Below, one piece after another: positions 1-9,199 of a stretch of DNA of 64,000 bases (within the stretch, counting starts at the first letter, position 1; each line of letters begins with the position of its first letter). The stretch spans positions 1 to 64,000 of the forward strand of contig CBDDCC010000016.1 of the NCBI GenBank assembly GCA_965225935.1, given 5' to 3'. The notes below the pieces were generated by a model. That model did no database searches and had not been told where the DNA came from. It saw nothing but the letters and a program-made list of their open reading frames with translations. This DNA is from CALJXB01 sp965225935 (GTDB lineage: Bacteria; Pseudomonadota; Alphaproteobacteria; Kiloniellales; JAKSDN01). The position numbers and the translations under genes are program-made.

Positions 1-794
1 CATCAAAACTACCATACAAACATATGACTAGTCTGCACGATATTTTGCACACTGTGATACAAAACCGAAATAATCAAATAATATACTGAGGCCTGCACTG
101 AGGTCTTTTTAAAATTGTGTGCAAACAGGCAAAAGATTCAAAATGCCCAATTGAATTTTCAATAAATTGTATAGTCATGCATGATAAATTGTTTTATCTT
201 CATATTTCAATTATCAGCTATACATGCAGTAGTTCTCTTTCTATCCCATCTTAACTTTATACTTTTACCTGCGTGTCGCATTTAAATGACTTTAACGGCT
301 CATACCAAGGTAAAACGCACAAATTGTAACAAACACACAAAGGACTTTAATTTGATACAATATTTTTAAAACATCCTGGGCAAGTACCATTATACATTTC
401 TTTACTGGGGGTATTCAGCTCACTTTGGGACCTCTGTGTTCCCACAACGCTGCCTGCGGCATGGGTAAAATGCAGTACCTTGGAACTACATCGATACATA
501 TGTAGAACATGGATTATCCTAATTTTTTGAAGTTAGCTAATCTCTAACAGTTTTTTCTGTCGGTAAATTAGTAAACTACGTCACTGGATCTTTGACTTGG
601 CGGTGAAACAAAATCTTGCCATTTTTTCTGAAAAGAATAAATAAAAAATTCTTGTTTTAATTTCCATTGATACACACGCATTGTTGTCAAACATTGCGGG
701 AAACAGTTCAGCCTCACAGGAACTGAATTATTTTATAATTCACGATTATTCAAGTATATTCATATTAATATCGTTTTAGTCAGTTTACTCGATT

Positions 795-863
795 CTAGTA
801 TCTAAGCTTCTATCTACACTCCCGAAAGGGCACCGGGAGCGTAGATCGAAGCCCGGGTACTAG
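795..863. repeat. Long imperfect inverted repeat (hairpin)
   Basis: Two 30-base arms (795-824 and 834-863) are complementary at 24 of 30 positions around a 9-base loop. Both outer ends are CTAG and both inner ends are CCCG/CGGG. The hairpin is GC-rich compared with its flanks, and one arm has lost a CpG that the other keeps, as expected for a methylated eukaryotic repeat. It may be a small foldback element. No function can be assigned. Confidence 0.7.
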
Positions 864-1771
864 GCTGAGAAAGCCCGTGCCATTGGAAAAATCGACGTTC
901 ATGTAATCTTGACAATCTGACTAAGTCATATTCCACGCCTCAATGAAAATTGCGACTAAAAAACTCACCAATTCAAATTGCATGGAAACACCAGGAGGGA
1001 TATTTTTCTGAATAGACTGAAGGAATATATCGGCCATTTCAGACGGAATAGATTCAATCTAAAAGATATATACAATTATATTGTACAGTACTTATAACCT
1101 GGGCATACATGCTTCACCATTGAAAATGACAAAAAACAGTACATACGCCCGTTTATACAGTCTATCTACTCTTAATTTAGGTTGGTTACTCTTAAACAAC
1201 ATTTTAATGTGTGAGTAAATGAAAGATAAATAAGCTTCAAGGTTGGGTTCCAAATAATTCGTTTCAAGTGCGCTTCTGCTTGCAAGATCGAGGCTGGAGT
1301 GGGGTAAGTAGACGTGTTTTGAAATTTTTCACTCAACCAGAAATGTATCGAAAGAAAAAAGTTTAAAAGAAATCCAACGAAAAAGTATAATATTTTGGAG
1401 GCGATTGAAGATGATCGCTTTATTGATGAAGATCTTCTCGATTTTTCTCGATTATACATGGCTATCCTTACGTCATGGATATCTTCCTTGGGTATTCAAC
1501 TCACACAAATTCAAAACTATTTATCAAGCACAATACAAACTTGAATCATTCTTCCATGATTTTTGAAATAATACTGCATGTTTTTCTCTCGAAAGAAATG
1601 AGGTGGGTTAGCCAAGGTAACGCTGAATGCTTCAGTTGCTAAATTAAATCTGAAAACAAATAAAACCATCACAACAATATCATGAAGTGAATAAGATAAG
1701 GTAAGCGACTTTATTCTACGAAGGTAACACATGACAGCATTATGACCTAGTGGTTTTCGAATTTTCTATAT

Positions 1772-1927
1772 CAGGGGCGGAGAAGATCGATAATTGGGGG
1801 GGGGGGCAAATATTCATATATTCGTGATCTGCATCACTAACTTTTTTGAAATCGATTGTATTTACAGGTGTCAACAAAAATATATGTATATGTGCCCTCC
1901 CTAATTATCGACCTTCCGCCGCCACTG
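1772..1927. mobile_element. MITE-like element, copy 1
   Basis: This 156-base element starts CAGGGGCGGAGAAGATCGAT and ends with the approximate reverse complement of that sequence (CAGTGGCGGCGGAAGGTCGA read from the other strand). A run of G follows the left inverted repeat. It is flanked on both sides by TATAT (1767-1771 and 1928-1932), a possible target-site duplication. It has no coding capacity. The ends resemble non-autonomous hAT-type elements of invertebrates. It is related along its length to the element at 2069-2214. Confidence 0.7.
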
Positions 1928-2068
1928 TATATGCGTTGTTTTTAGAGAGGGACGAAATCCAGAGTACCAGGAGATAAACCCTCGAAGCACAGGAGACATC
2001 AATTGTGAAAACACTCCCGTGAAAAGGCCACACCCGAAATGGAGCAGAATTTAAAATTTGATCTATCG

Positions 2069-2214
2069 CAGTGGCGTAGCAAGGTTGATAATTGGGGGGG
2101 GGGGGGGCATATTCATATATCCGTGTTCTATACGATTAATTTCACTTGCAGTCGATTGTTTTCACCGTTTGTGAACACGAATATATCAACTATCGAGCCT
2201 TGCAAACGTCACTG
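2069..2214. mobile_element. MITE-like element, copy 2
   Basis: This element starts CAGTGGCGTAGCAAGGTTGA and ends CACTG, with the right end reading CAGTGACGTTTGCAAGGCTC on the other strand. The inverted repeats agree with each other allowing a two-base gap. The interior shares the poly-G run, TATTCATATAT and TCGATTGT blocks with the copy at 1772-1927, so both belong to one family. CAGTGGCGTAGC is a recurrent terminus of animal hAT-like MITEs. No clean target-site duplication is visible. Confidence 0.65.
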
Positions 2215-2576
2215 ATATTGTGTGAACTTTGTCAAGAGGAGGCGCGTGAAAATATCTTAGGGAAAGTGCAAGCTACAAACGAAAAAGCAACCTACTTTTT
2301 TGATACATTAAATTTCATATTTCTTGCTGCTTGATCGACGTAGTGGTAGAAAGAAGTTAAGACAGCAGGATCGTAGCCATTTAACTTAATCAAAACATCA
2401 GAGTACTTTGTGGTATCTACTGGAACCTCGTCAGTGACCTACAATACATTGAAATACTATCAACGTTGTAAATGCGTCAAGGATATGGCTTGTTTTGCGA
2501 TTGGCTATCTACTGACGACCACATAACGAGTTCCTTTTAGCAATTAGATTACGAGCTCGAAATTTCTATGAGGTGA

Positions 2577-3191
2577 TACACCCTGTCGTTCGACAGTGCC
2601 GAGAAGATGGGCGAGGCGGCCAGAAAGGCCGCCGACCGGCCTCTCCTGAAATTGAAGCTCTCGGGGCCGGAGAACCTGGACCGCATCAGCGCCGTGCGCG
2701 CCAACGCGCCCCAGGCCCGCATCGTGCTGGATGCCAACGAGGGCTGGACCCCGGCGATCTACGCGGAGCTAGCGCCCCATCTGGCCGTGCTTGGCGTCGA
2801 GCTGGTGGAGCAGCCGCTGCCGGCCGGAGAGGACCGTGCGCTCGCCCGCATGCAGCATCCGATCCCGGTCTGCGCCGACGAGTCCTGCCACGACCGCGCC
2901 AGCCTGGAGGGACTCAAGGGCCTCTACGACTTCATCAACATCAAGCTGGACAAGACCGGCGGGCTCACCGAGGCCCTCGCCCTCGCGGCCGCTGCCAAGG
3001 TCCAGGGCTTCCGCATCATGGTGGGCTCGATGGTCGCCACCTCGCTCTCCATGGCGCCGGCGCTGCTGGTGGCCCAGGACGCCGAGGTGGTGGACCTGGA
3101 CGGCCCCCTGCTGCTGGCCGAGGACCGGCCCGACGGCCTGGTCTACGAGGGCAGCGTGATCCAGCCGCCCACGCCGGCCCTCTGGGGTTAG
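2577..3191 (+). pseudogene. Dipeptide epimerase (enolase superfamily), 5'-truncated
   Basis: This is the C-terminal two-thirds of an L-Ala-D/L-Glu (dipeptide) epimerase of the enolase/muconate-lactonizing family, which recycles murein peptides in the cytoplasm. The first recognisable codons read YTLSFDSAEKM, and the first internal ATG is at 2607. The barrel lysine motif LLKLKL, the metal-binding stretch VLDANEGW, the EQPLP motif, CADES and NIKLDKTGG are all present in the usual order. About 120-130 N-terminal residues (the capping domain and start) are missing because the bacterial sequence begins at the contig junction, not because of a visible mutation. In the real genome the gene is probably intact. 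Confidence 0.85.
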
Positions 3192-3222
3192 GTCCGCAAT
3201 CGGGTTTGGCGGTTCGGGACCG

Positions 3223-3534
3223 TCAGGCGCGGCGTCGGCGGCCACGGCGCTTGGGCTTGCAGATGGGCGTGCCGTGGCTGGCGGCGGCCTGTCGCAGCAG
3301 GTCGACCAGCTTGCCGCAGGCCCCCTCGGGCAGCGGCCCCTGTGCCACCCCGTAGGCCTCGAGCAGACGCTCGGCCGCGCCTGCCGGATCCCGGTCCGTG
3401 CCCAGGCGGAGCGTCCAGGCCAGCATCACGTCCTCGGCGGGCCCCGGAAACTCGGGACCCATCAGCAGCACTTCCTTGATCACCCCGCCGGGGTCGTCGG
3501 GCGAGTGGTGCGGCGAAAGATATCTGGTAGCCAT
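3223..3534 (-). CDS. Conserved small protein of unknown function
   Basis: This 103-residue protein starts at an ATG preceded by GGAG about 12 bases upstream. It begins MATRYLSPHHSPDDPGG and ends in a strongly basic tail (KPKRRGRRRRA) that could contact nucleic acid. The middle is a helical, acidic-to-neutral segment without cysteine-rich or membrane motifs. It lies 17 bases downstream of the methyltransferase gene on the same strand and may be cotranscribed with it. The coding frame is supported by the start, the ribosome binding site and the spacing. I do not recognise the family. Confidence 0.6.
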   Translation of the reverse strand: MATRYLSPHHSPDDPGGVIKEVLLMGPEFPGPAEDVMLAWTLRLGTDRDPAGAAERLLEAYGVAQGPLPEGACGKLVDLLRQAAASHGTPICKPKRRGRRRRA

Positions 3535-3551
3535 GGCAGGTTGTCCGCTCC

Positions 3552-4244
3552 CTAGAGGCGCCGCAGGAGATTGAGGCGGTTGGGGTGGTCGAAGCAATAG
3601 GTCCCGTCGCGACGTGCGGCCGTGCGTTCGAACCCGGCCCTGAGATCGGCTTCCTGGGCTTCGAATTTCGCCCGGCGGCTTTCGTCGACTCGCAGGACCT
3701 GCGTCTTCAGTTCTTCGAACGAGCCGTAGCGGTAGACGGACTCGTAGCTGTACTCCCGGAGCTCCTCGAAGCAGGGCCCTGCCGCGGCGCGACGCAAGGC
3801 CTCGTAGGCGGCGGCGCGCACGTCGGTTTCGTCGTCGACCTGGCGCATGAGCTCGAAATAGGCGCCCTCCGCCAGCGGCTCCATGACGAACAGCAGGCCG
3901 CCGGGGCCGAGCACGCGCGCGGCCTCGGCCAGCGCAGCGTCCTGATGCGCGACCGGGACGTGGTGCAGGCTGTTGAAGAAGACGACGATGTCGAAGACGT
4001 CCTCCTCGAAGGGTAGGGACTGGCCGACGCCGACCTTGTAGGCCTCGTCGGCGACGGGTGGCTGGGACCGGGCGTGCTGGACCTTCTCTTCGCTGATCTC
4101 CAGGCCGGTCGCGTGGGCGCCGGCGCCTGCCACTAGGCGGACAAGCGAGCCGTCGCCGCAGCCCACGTCCAGCACCCTCGCCCCGTCGAGGTCGAGGAAC
4201 TCCCGCAGGACATCGCCATGCTTTCGTCGGTCGCGCGCGCTCAT
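3552..4244 (-). CDS. Class I SAM-dependent methyltransferase
   Basis: This 230-residue protein has the Rossmann-fold motif I VLDVGCGDGS at about residues 25-34, an acidic strand-2 end (GLEISEEKV), the motif around DIVVFFNSLHHV and the post-motif LGPGGLLFVMEPL. These are typical of UbiE/BioC-like methyltransferases (Methyltransf_11/25). It should use S-adenosylmethionine in the cytoplasm; the substrate is unknown. An upstream in-frame ATG at 4280 exists, but MSARDRRKHG at 4244 fits the usual distance to motif I. The gene is divergent from the acyl-CoA dehydrogenase gene at 4358. Confidence 0.85.
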   Translation of the reverse strand: MSARDRRKHGDVLREFLDLDGARVLDVGCGDGSLVRLVAGAGAHATGLEISEEKVQHARSQPPVADEAYKVGVGQSLPFEEDVFDIVVFFNSLHHVPVAHQDAALAEAARVLGPGGLLFVMEPLAEGAYFELMRQVDDETDVRAAAYEALRRAAAGPCFEELREYSYESVYRYGSFEELKTQVLRVDESRRAKFEAQEADLRAGFERTAARRDGTYCFDHPNRLNLLRRL

Positions 4245-4357
4245 GGCGCGAGTATGAGGACAGCCCCGGCCGGCTGGCAAGCCGGTGGGCGCGTGTTGTT
4301 CGTCTGAGGGAATGGGCTAGGCTGGGATGGAGTTGCCGAGACTGGGGGAACGAAACC

Positions 4358-5524
4358 ATGGCGGCTGTGGGCGAAGTCGAGGACTTCAAAGAGATCCGCG
4401 CCGGGGTGCGGGCGCTTTGCGAGAGCTATCCTGGCGACTACTGGCGCGCTCTGGACCGGGAGCGGGCCTACCCGGAAGCCTTCGTAAGCGCCCTGACCGA
4501 GGCCGGCTATCTCGCGGCCCTGATTCCCGAGGCCTATGGCGGCAGCGGGCTGCCGCTCGCCGCTGCCGCCGCGATCCTCGAGGAGATCCAGAAGGCCGGC
4601 TGCAACGCGGCTGCCTGCCACGCCCAGATGTACACCATGGGCACGCTGCTCCGGCACGGCAGCGCGGAGCAGAAGCGGCGCTGGCTGCCCGGTATCGCCG
4701 AGGGGACGCTGCGCCTCCAGGCCTTCGGCGTCACCGAACCTGGCAGCGGCAGCGATACCCTCAACCTCTCGACCACGGCCCGGCGCGACGGCAAGGGCTA
4801 CGTCGTCAATGGCCAGAAGGTCTGGACCAGCCGCGCCGAACACTCCGACCTGATGCTGCTGCTGGCCCGGACGACACCCAAGGACCAGGTCGAGAGGCGC
4901 GGCGAGGGCCTCTCGGTCTTCCTCGTGGACCTGCGGGAGGCCGTGGGCCGGGGCGTCACAATACGGCCGATCCGCACCATGATGAATCACGCCACGACCG
5001 AGGTTTTCTTCGACGGCCTGCGGGTGCCGCGGGACAGCCTGATCGGCGAGGAGGGCAAGGGCTTTCGCTACATCATCGATGGCATGAACGCCGAGCGCAT
5101 CCTGATCGCGGCGGAGTGCATAGGCGACGCGCGCTGGTTCATCGACAGGGCCCGGAGCTACGCCTCAGAGCGCGAGGTCTTCGGCCGTCCCATCGGTCAG
5201 AACCAAGGGGTGCAGTTCCCCATCGCCCGCGCCTTCGTCCAGTCGGAGGCCGCCGACCTGATGGTGCGCCGGGCGGCCGCCCTGTTCGACGCTGGCGCGT
5301 GCTGCGGCGCGGAGGCCAACATGGCGAAGCTGCTGGCTTCGGAAGCCTCCTGGGCCGCCGCGGAAGCCTGCCTTCAGACCCATGGGGGCTACGGCTTCGC
5401 CGAGGACTTCGACGTGGAACGCAAGTACCGGGAGACCCGCCTCTACCAGGTGGCGCCGGTCTCCACCAACCTGATCCTCTCCTACCTGGCAGAGCACGTC
5501 TTGGATCTGCCACGCTCCTATTGA
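4358..5524 (+). CDS. Acyl-CoA dehydrogenase family protein
   Basis: This full-length (388 aa) flavoprotein has the usual three-domain order: helical N-terminus, beta domain with VTEPGSGSD (about 125-133) and NGQKVWTSRAEH, and a C-terminal four-helix domain with REVFGRPIGQNQ and the QTHGGYGF motif. It should oxidise an acyl-CoA to the enoyl-CoA, passing electrons to ETF. The C-terminal motif that normally carries the catalytic glutamate (YEGT) reads YQVAPVSTN, so that base is absent. A glutamate at about residue 246 (MNAERI) sits where isovaleryl-CoA dehydrogenase places its base. The next gene is a HTD2/MaoC-like hydratase, so the pair probably performs consecutive steps on a branched or dicarboxylic acyl-CoA. 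Confidence 0.9.
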   Translation: MAAVGEVEDFKEIRAGVRALCESYPGDYWRALDRERAYPEAFVSALTEAGYLAALIPEAYGGSGLPLAAAAAILEEIQKAGCNAAACHAQMYTMGTLLRHGSAEQKRRWLPGIAEGTLRLQAFGVTEPGSGSDTLNLSTTARRDGKGYVVNGQKVWTSRAEHSDLMLLLARTTPKDQVERRGEGLSVFLVDLREAVGRGVTIRPIRTMMNHATTEVFFDGLRVPRDSLIGEEGKGFRYIIDGMNAERILIAAECIGDARWFIDRARSYASEREVFGRPIGQNQGVQFPIARAFVQSEAADLMVRRAAALFDAGACCGAEANMAKLLASEASWAAAEACLQTHGGYGFAEDFDVERKYRETRLYQVAPVSTNLILSYLAEHVLDLPRSY

Positions 5525-5586
5525 CGGCCGGATGAAATCGTGGCGCGCTGCGGGGCGCGAGCGGGCGAGGTGAGCGATAGCGAGCG

Positions 5587-6459
5587 ATGGTCGAGACATC
5601 CGAATCCTGGCGCGACTGGATCGGCCGCGAGCAGGTGGTCGAGGATATCCTGGACCCGGCTCGCGCCGAGGCCATGCACGCCACCCTGGAGCGGCCGGGC
5701 CCGCCGCCCGCCGCGGGCGATCCCCTGCCGCCACTCTGGCACTGGCTCTATTTCTGGTCGATCGCGCCCTTGGCGGACCTTGGTCCGGACGGGCATCTGG
5801 CGCTGGGCCACTTCCTGCCGCCCTTCGATAAGCCGCCTCTGAACCTCCCGCGACGCATGTGGGCCGGCAGCCGCTTCACGTTCCACCGGCCGCCGATCCT
5901 CGGCACGCCCGCCGAGCGGCGTTCGGTCGTTGCCGACGTCAAGCTGAAGGAGGGCCGCAGCGGCTCCTTGGCCTTCGTCACGGTTCGCCACGGCTTGAGC
6001 GACGGCGAGGGGCTCTGCCTGGAGGAGGAGCAGGACCTGGTGTTCCGCGCGGCGCAGCCGCCGCGCCCGGCGGCCCCCGACGCCGTTTCGGGGCTGCCGG
6101 CGCAGCCTCTCTGGCGGCGGCGGATCGAACCCCGTGCGGTCTTCCTCTTCCGCTATTCGGCCCTCACCTTCAACGGTCACGGGATCCACTACGACCGGGA
6201 CTACGCGCGCGAGAGGGAAGGCTATCCGGATCTCGTGGTGCACGGTCCCCTGATGGGTACCCTGATGATCCAGCTGGCGCTCGACGAGCTGCCCGGCAGC
6301 CGACCGTCCGCCTATCGGTTTCGGCTGTTGCAGCCGGTCTTCGTCGGCCAGGCAATCGAGATCGCCGGCCTGCCGGACGCCGGCGGTGCCGGCGCGCGCC
6401 TCTTCGTGGTCCGCGAGGACGGCGCGCTGGCCGCCGAAGGTTGGCTCGGTGTTGCCTGA
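5587..6459 (+). CDS. HTD2/MaoC-like hydratase (mesaconyl/itaconyl-CoA type)
   Basis: This 290-residue double hot-dog protein resembles the FAS1-type dehydratase / mesaconyl-C4-CoA hydratase group. The N-terminal half contains the conserved LPRRMWAGSRFTFHRP. The C-terminal half has FNGHGIHYDRDYA followed by YPDLVVHGPL, the hydratase motif with the catalytic Asp/His region. It should add or remove water on an acyl-CoA in the cytoplasm. It starts 62 bases after the acyl-CoA dehydrogenase on the same strand, consistent with a shared transcript. The exact substrate (itaconyl, mesaconyl or 3-hydroxyacyl) cannot be told from sequence. Confidence 0.8.
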   Translation: MVETSESWRDWIGREQVVEDILDPARAEAMHATLERPGPPPAAGDPLPPLWHWLYFWSIAPLADLGPDGHLALGHFLPPFDKPPLNLPRRMWAGSRFTFHRPPILGTPAERRSVVADVKLKEGRSGSLAFVTVRHGLSDGEGLCLEEEQDLVFRAAQPPRPAAPDAVSGLPAQPLWRRRIEPRAVFLFRYSALTFNGHGIHYDRDYAREREGYPDLVVHGPLMGTLMIQLALDELPGSRPSAYRFRLLQPVFVGQAIEIAGLPDAGGAGARLFVVREDGALAAEGWLGVA

Positions 6460-6502
6460 AGCGGGTCCGCCCGAAGCGTGAAGATGCCTCCGCCGGGCAC
6501 GC

Positions 6503-9058
6503 CTACGATGCCAGGCCGGCGCGCAGCGCCTCTTTCTGCACGACGCGGCCGGCCGGTAGGGTGACGACGACCGTGGTGCCGACATCGACGGCGCTTTCGA
6601 GCCTGAGGCTGCCGCCGTGCTCCTCGGCCAGCGCCATCGAGAGCGGCAGGCCCAGGCCGGTCCCTTGGACGCTGCGGGACAGGGCGCCGTCTACCTGGCC
6701 GAAGGGAGCCAGGGCGATCGGAATGTCCTTCGCGGCGATGCCGATGCCGCTGTCCTCGACCCTGAGCTCGACGCCGCCTTCGCGTGTCATGCGACCGAGC
6801 AGGGTCACGGTGCCGTTGGCGGGGGTGAACTTGATGGCGTTGGAGAGCAGGTTGATGAGGATCTGCTTGATGGCGCGGGAGTCGGCGCGCAGGTGGGGCA
6901 GGTCGTGGGGCAGCTCCGCGCCGATCATAATGCCGGCCGCCTGGGCGCGCTCGCGCACGATGCGCAGCGCCGAGGTGCTGACCTCCGTCACGTCGACCAC
7001 CTCCTCGTTCAGCTTGGCGCGACCCGATTCGATCTTCGAGAGATCGAGGATGTCGTTGATCACAGCGAGGAGATGCCGGCCGCTCTCGTGAATGTCGTTG
7101 GCATAGTCGAGATAGGTATCGTTGCCGAGCACGCCGAACATCTCGCCCTTCATGATCTCCGAGAACCCGATGATCGCGTTCAGCGGCGTGCGCAGCTCGT
7201 GGCTGACGTTGGCGAGGAACTCGGTCTTCGCCCGGTTGGCCAGGTCCGCCTGCTCCATGGCCGTGCGCAGACGCTGCTCCGCCCTGCGCCTGCGGGTTAC
7301 GTCCCGGAAGGTGATCACGATCGCGCCGTCGGGGGCGGGCGTGCGCCGGACCTTGACGATGTTGTGGTCCGGGGTCTCGTACTCGGCGACGTTCGGGATG
7401 TCTTCGGCGCAGCGCGGCGGCGGCTGGACCTCGCCACGGCCAGGGCCGTCCCGGTCGATCATCCGGCAGGCGGCAAACCAGGGCAGGATCTCCTCGAACG
7501 GGACGCCCTGGCGAAGAGATTGCTTCTCCAGTCCCAGAATCTCGACATATCGCCTGTTGCAGACCAGCAGCCGGCGGTCGGGGTCGAAGACCGCGACTCC
7601 TTCTCGCAGCGTGTCCAGGGTGACCTGCAGCCGGCTGGAGCGGTCTGTCAGGTTCTTCTGCCGGCCATGGAGCTCGGTGATGTCGGTGAAGAGAATGACG
7701 AAGCCGCCGTCGGCCGTGCGGCGCTCACGCTGCAGCATCCAACGGCCACAGGCCATCCCGATCTCCGCGCTGCCGTCGTTCCCGGAACGAAGCTGCTCCA
7801 GCCAGCGGGCGCCCTCGCCTTCATCGTTGCTGCCGAACCAGGCCTTGGCATAGGTCTTGCCGATCGTCTCGAGATCCTGTCCAGGCGCCACCAGGTGGCG
7901 GTAGGCCGGATGCATGAGCCGGCGAAAGCGCTCGTTGCAGATGACCAGCCTGGCTTCGGAGTTGAAGAAGGCGATGGCTTCGGGGCTGTACTCCAGGGCG
8001 CTTTCCAGCCGCACCCGGGCCTCGGAGGCGAGGCGTTCGCTTTCGGAAAGTTCCTCGTTCCGTTCGGCCAGGAGCGCCAGGGACTCGTTCAGCTCCTGGG
8101 AGGTTCCGATGATACGCCGGAGGATCAGAAGCGCGAGCAGGAGAACGCCCGCGAACGCGATGGCGACCGGCAGGGCGATCTGCCGCAGGACAAGTGGGTC
8201 CGGCCGTTTGACGCTCCAGGTGAGCCAGCCGAGGGGCTCGCCACCCAGGCCGAGGAGCGCATGCGAGGCAGCCGTTGTGGCGCCGCCCGGCGGGACGAAG
8301 CCGAGGTGGGCGATGGTAAGGTCGCTGCCCAGCTGCTGCAGCAATTTTTCGTCGAGGGCGCGTAGGAACACGAGAACAGGCTGCGCGTCGGCGGCCGCGG
8401 GATCGATGGCGCCATAGTCGAGGGTAAGGACGGCAGCGGCGGCCAAGTGTGGCAGGCCGTCCACGGCGACCAGGCCGGTGGCGGACGCGGGCGCTTCGGC
8501 AGCCATGGCCCGGGCCGAGTCCATCAGCCGGTTCAAACCGCCCGAGATGCGGGACAGCAGGTCCATGGGTTCGACCTGCACGCCGTCGCTGAAGGCCATG
8601 ATCGGCGCGCCCTCGGACGAGACCACAAGCGCGACGGAGAGGCCCAGATAGTCGCTGCCGTGGGAGCCTATGTTGCCATCGGCCCAGACCGGATCGGGGG
8701 ATTCGACGAGGTTGGTGACGGCCTCTTCCCAGTAGGCGTAGTCCAGGACCTCCTTGTCTAGGTCTCGGCTCTGCCGCGCCAGCATGGTGTCGACCAGATC
8801 CTTGGACCGCGCTAGAGCGATTTCGTGCTGGCTGTGGAAGGTCGTCCAGACGAGTGTGATGGCCAGTCCGGCGACCAGGAGCACGAGAAGCAGGATGGGC
8901 GTTTCGGGACCCCGGGACAAGCGGCCAAGCAGGCCGGCGGCGCGTCCGATCGCGCTGGGGGACGGCGGCGTGGGATCTCCGGAGGCGGGCCGGCCGTGGC
9001 GGGCCGCGCTGGTCGTCCTGGTGCTCATGGGAAGGCGCACCCCGAAATGGACCGGCAT
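6503..9058 (-). CDS. CHASE4-PAS-PAS sensor histidine kinase
   Basis: This membrane-bound hybrid-lacking kinase (851 aa from the first ATG) has a first transmembrane segment at about 55-72, a periplasmic CHASE4 sensor domain (about 80-290, with DYAYWEEAV and GLSVALVVSSEG), a second membrane helix near 295-315, a coiled linker, two PAS domains (SPEAIAFFNSEARLV and GVAVFDPDRRLLV), then HisKA and HATPase. The phospho-acceptor is His620 in ANVSHELRTPLN. The N box is LSNAIKF, the G1 box DSGIGI and the G2 box GTGLGL. A second start at 9028 (MSTRTTS) is equally possible; neither has a good ribosome binding site. No response regulator is adjacent in the same operon, so it looks like an orphan kinase. 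The ligand is unknown. Confidence 0.9.
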   Translation of the reverse strand: MPVHFGVRLPMSTRTTSAARHGRPASGDPTPPSPSAIGRAAGLLGRLSRGPETPILLLVLLVAGLAITLVWTTFHSQHEIALARSKDLVDTMLARQSRDLDKEVLDYAYWEEAVTNLVESPDPVWADGNIGSHGSDYLGLSVALVVSSEGAPIMAFSDGVQVEPMDLLSRISGGLNRLMDSARAMAAEAPASATGLVAVDGLPHLAAAAVLTLDYGAIDPAAADAQPVLVFLRALDEKLLQQLGSDLTIAHLGFVPPGGATTAASHALLGLGGEPLGWLTWSVKRPDPLVLRQIALPVAIAFAGVLLLALLILRRIIGTSQELNESLALLAERNEELSESERLASEARVRLESALEYSPEAIAFFNSEARLVICNERFRRLMHPAYRHLVAPGQDLETIGKTYAKAWFGSNDEGEGARWLEQLRSGNDGSAEIGMACGRWMLQRERRTADGGFVILFTDITELHGRQKNLTDRSSRLQVTLDTLREGVAVFDPDRRLLVCNRRYVEILGLEKQSLRQGVPFEEILPWFAACRMIDRDGPGRGEVQPPPRCAEDIPNVAEYETPDHNIVKVRRTPAPDGAIVITFRDVTRRRRAEQRLRTAMEQADLANRAKTEFLANVSHELRTPLNAIIGFSEIMKGEMFGVLGNDTYLDYANDIHESGRHLLAVINDILDLSKIESGRAKLNEEVVDVTEVSTSALRIVRERAQAAGIMIGAELPHDLPHLRADSRAIKQILINLLSNAIKFTPANGTVTLLGRMTREGGVELRVEDSGIGIAAKDIPIALAPFGQVDGALSRSVQGTGLGLPLSMALAEEHGGSLRLESAVDVGTTVVVTLPAGRVVQKEALRAGLAS

Positions 9059-9199
9059 TTCACGCCGTGTTAAGTAAATTTACGATTAACGACAAAAGCT
9101 TAGCGCTGAGCTGAGGGAAGAAAGCATGCTTCGGTCACTCGACGGATCGGCGGACGGCATGGGGAGGGCGAGGCCTGGCCGTCCGGGACTTGGCTGGAT

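Larger units (their letters stand above)
1..2576. other. AT-rich eukaryote-like segment, probably chimeric
   Basis: This stretch is far richer in A and T than everything to its right and contains only short, unrelated open frames with no recognisable protein family, signal peptide or ribosome binding site. It carries two copies of a short inverted-repeat element with CAGTGGCG-type ends and long G runs, as found in invertebrate genomes, plus a 69-base hairpin. At about 2574-2577 it changes abruptly to GC-rich bacterial coding sequence: an in-frame stop (TGA at 2574) is followed directly by codons that match the interior of an enolase-superfamily protein. A chimeric contig is most likely. Real insertion of bacterial DNA into an animal chromosome is the less likely alternative. 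Apart from the repeats listed separately I see no gene here. Confidence 0.8.

Noticed and set aside
1172..2334. Small open frames of 62-95 codons in the AT-rich segment
   Set aside because: No family motifs, no ribosome binding sites and overlap with transposon-like repeats; chance frames or eukaryotic non-coding DNA.
2769..3245. Long open frames opposite or offset to the epimerase fragment
   Set aside because: They are shadows produced by high GC in the third codon position of the true frame, which carries all enolase-superfamily motifs.
6617..8365. 582-codon open frame antisense to the histidine kinase
   Set aside because: Composition is shadow-like and the opposite strand encodes a complete CHASE4/PAS/HisKA/HATPase protein.
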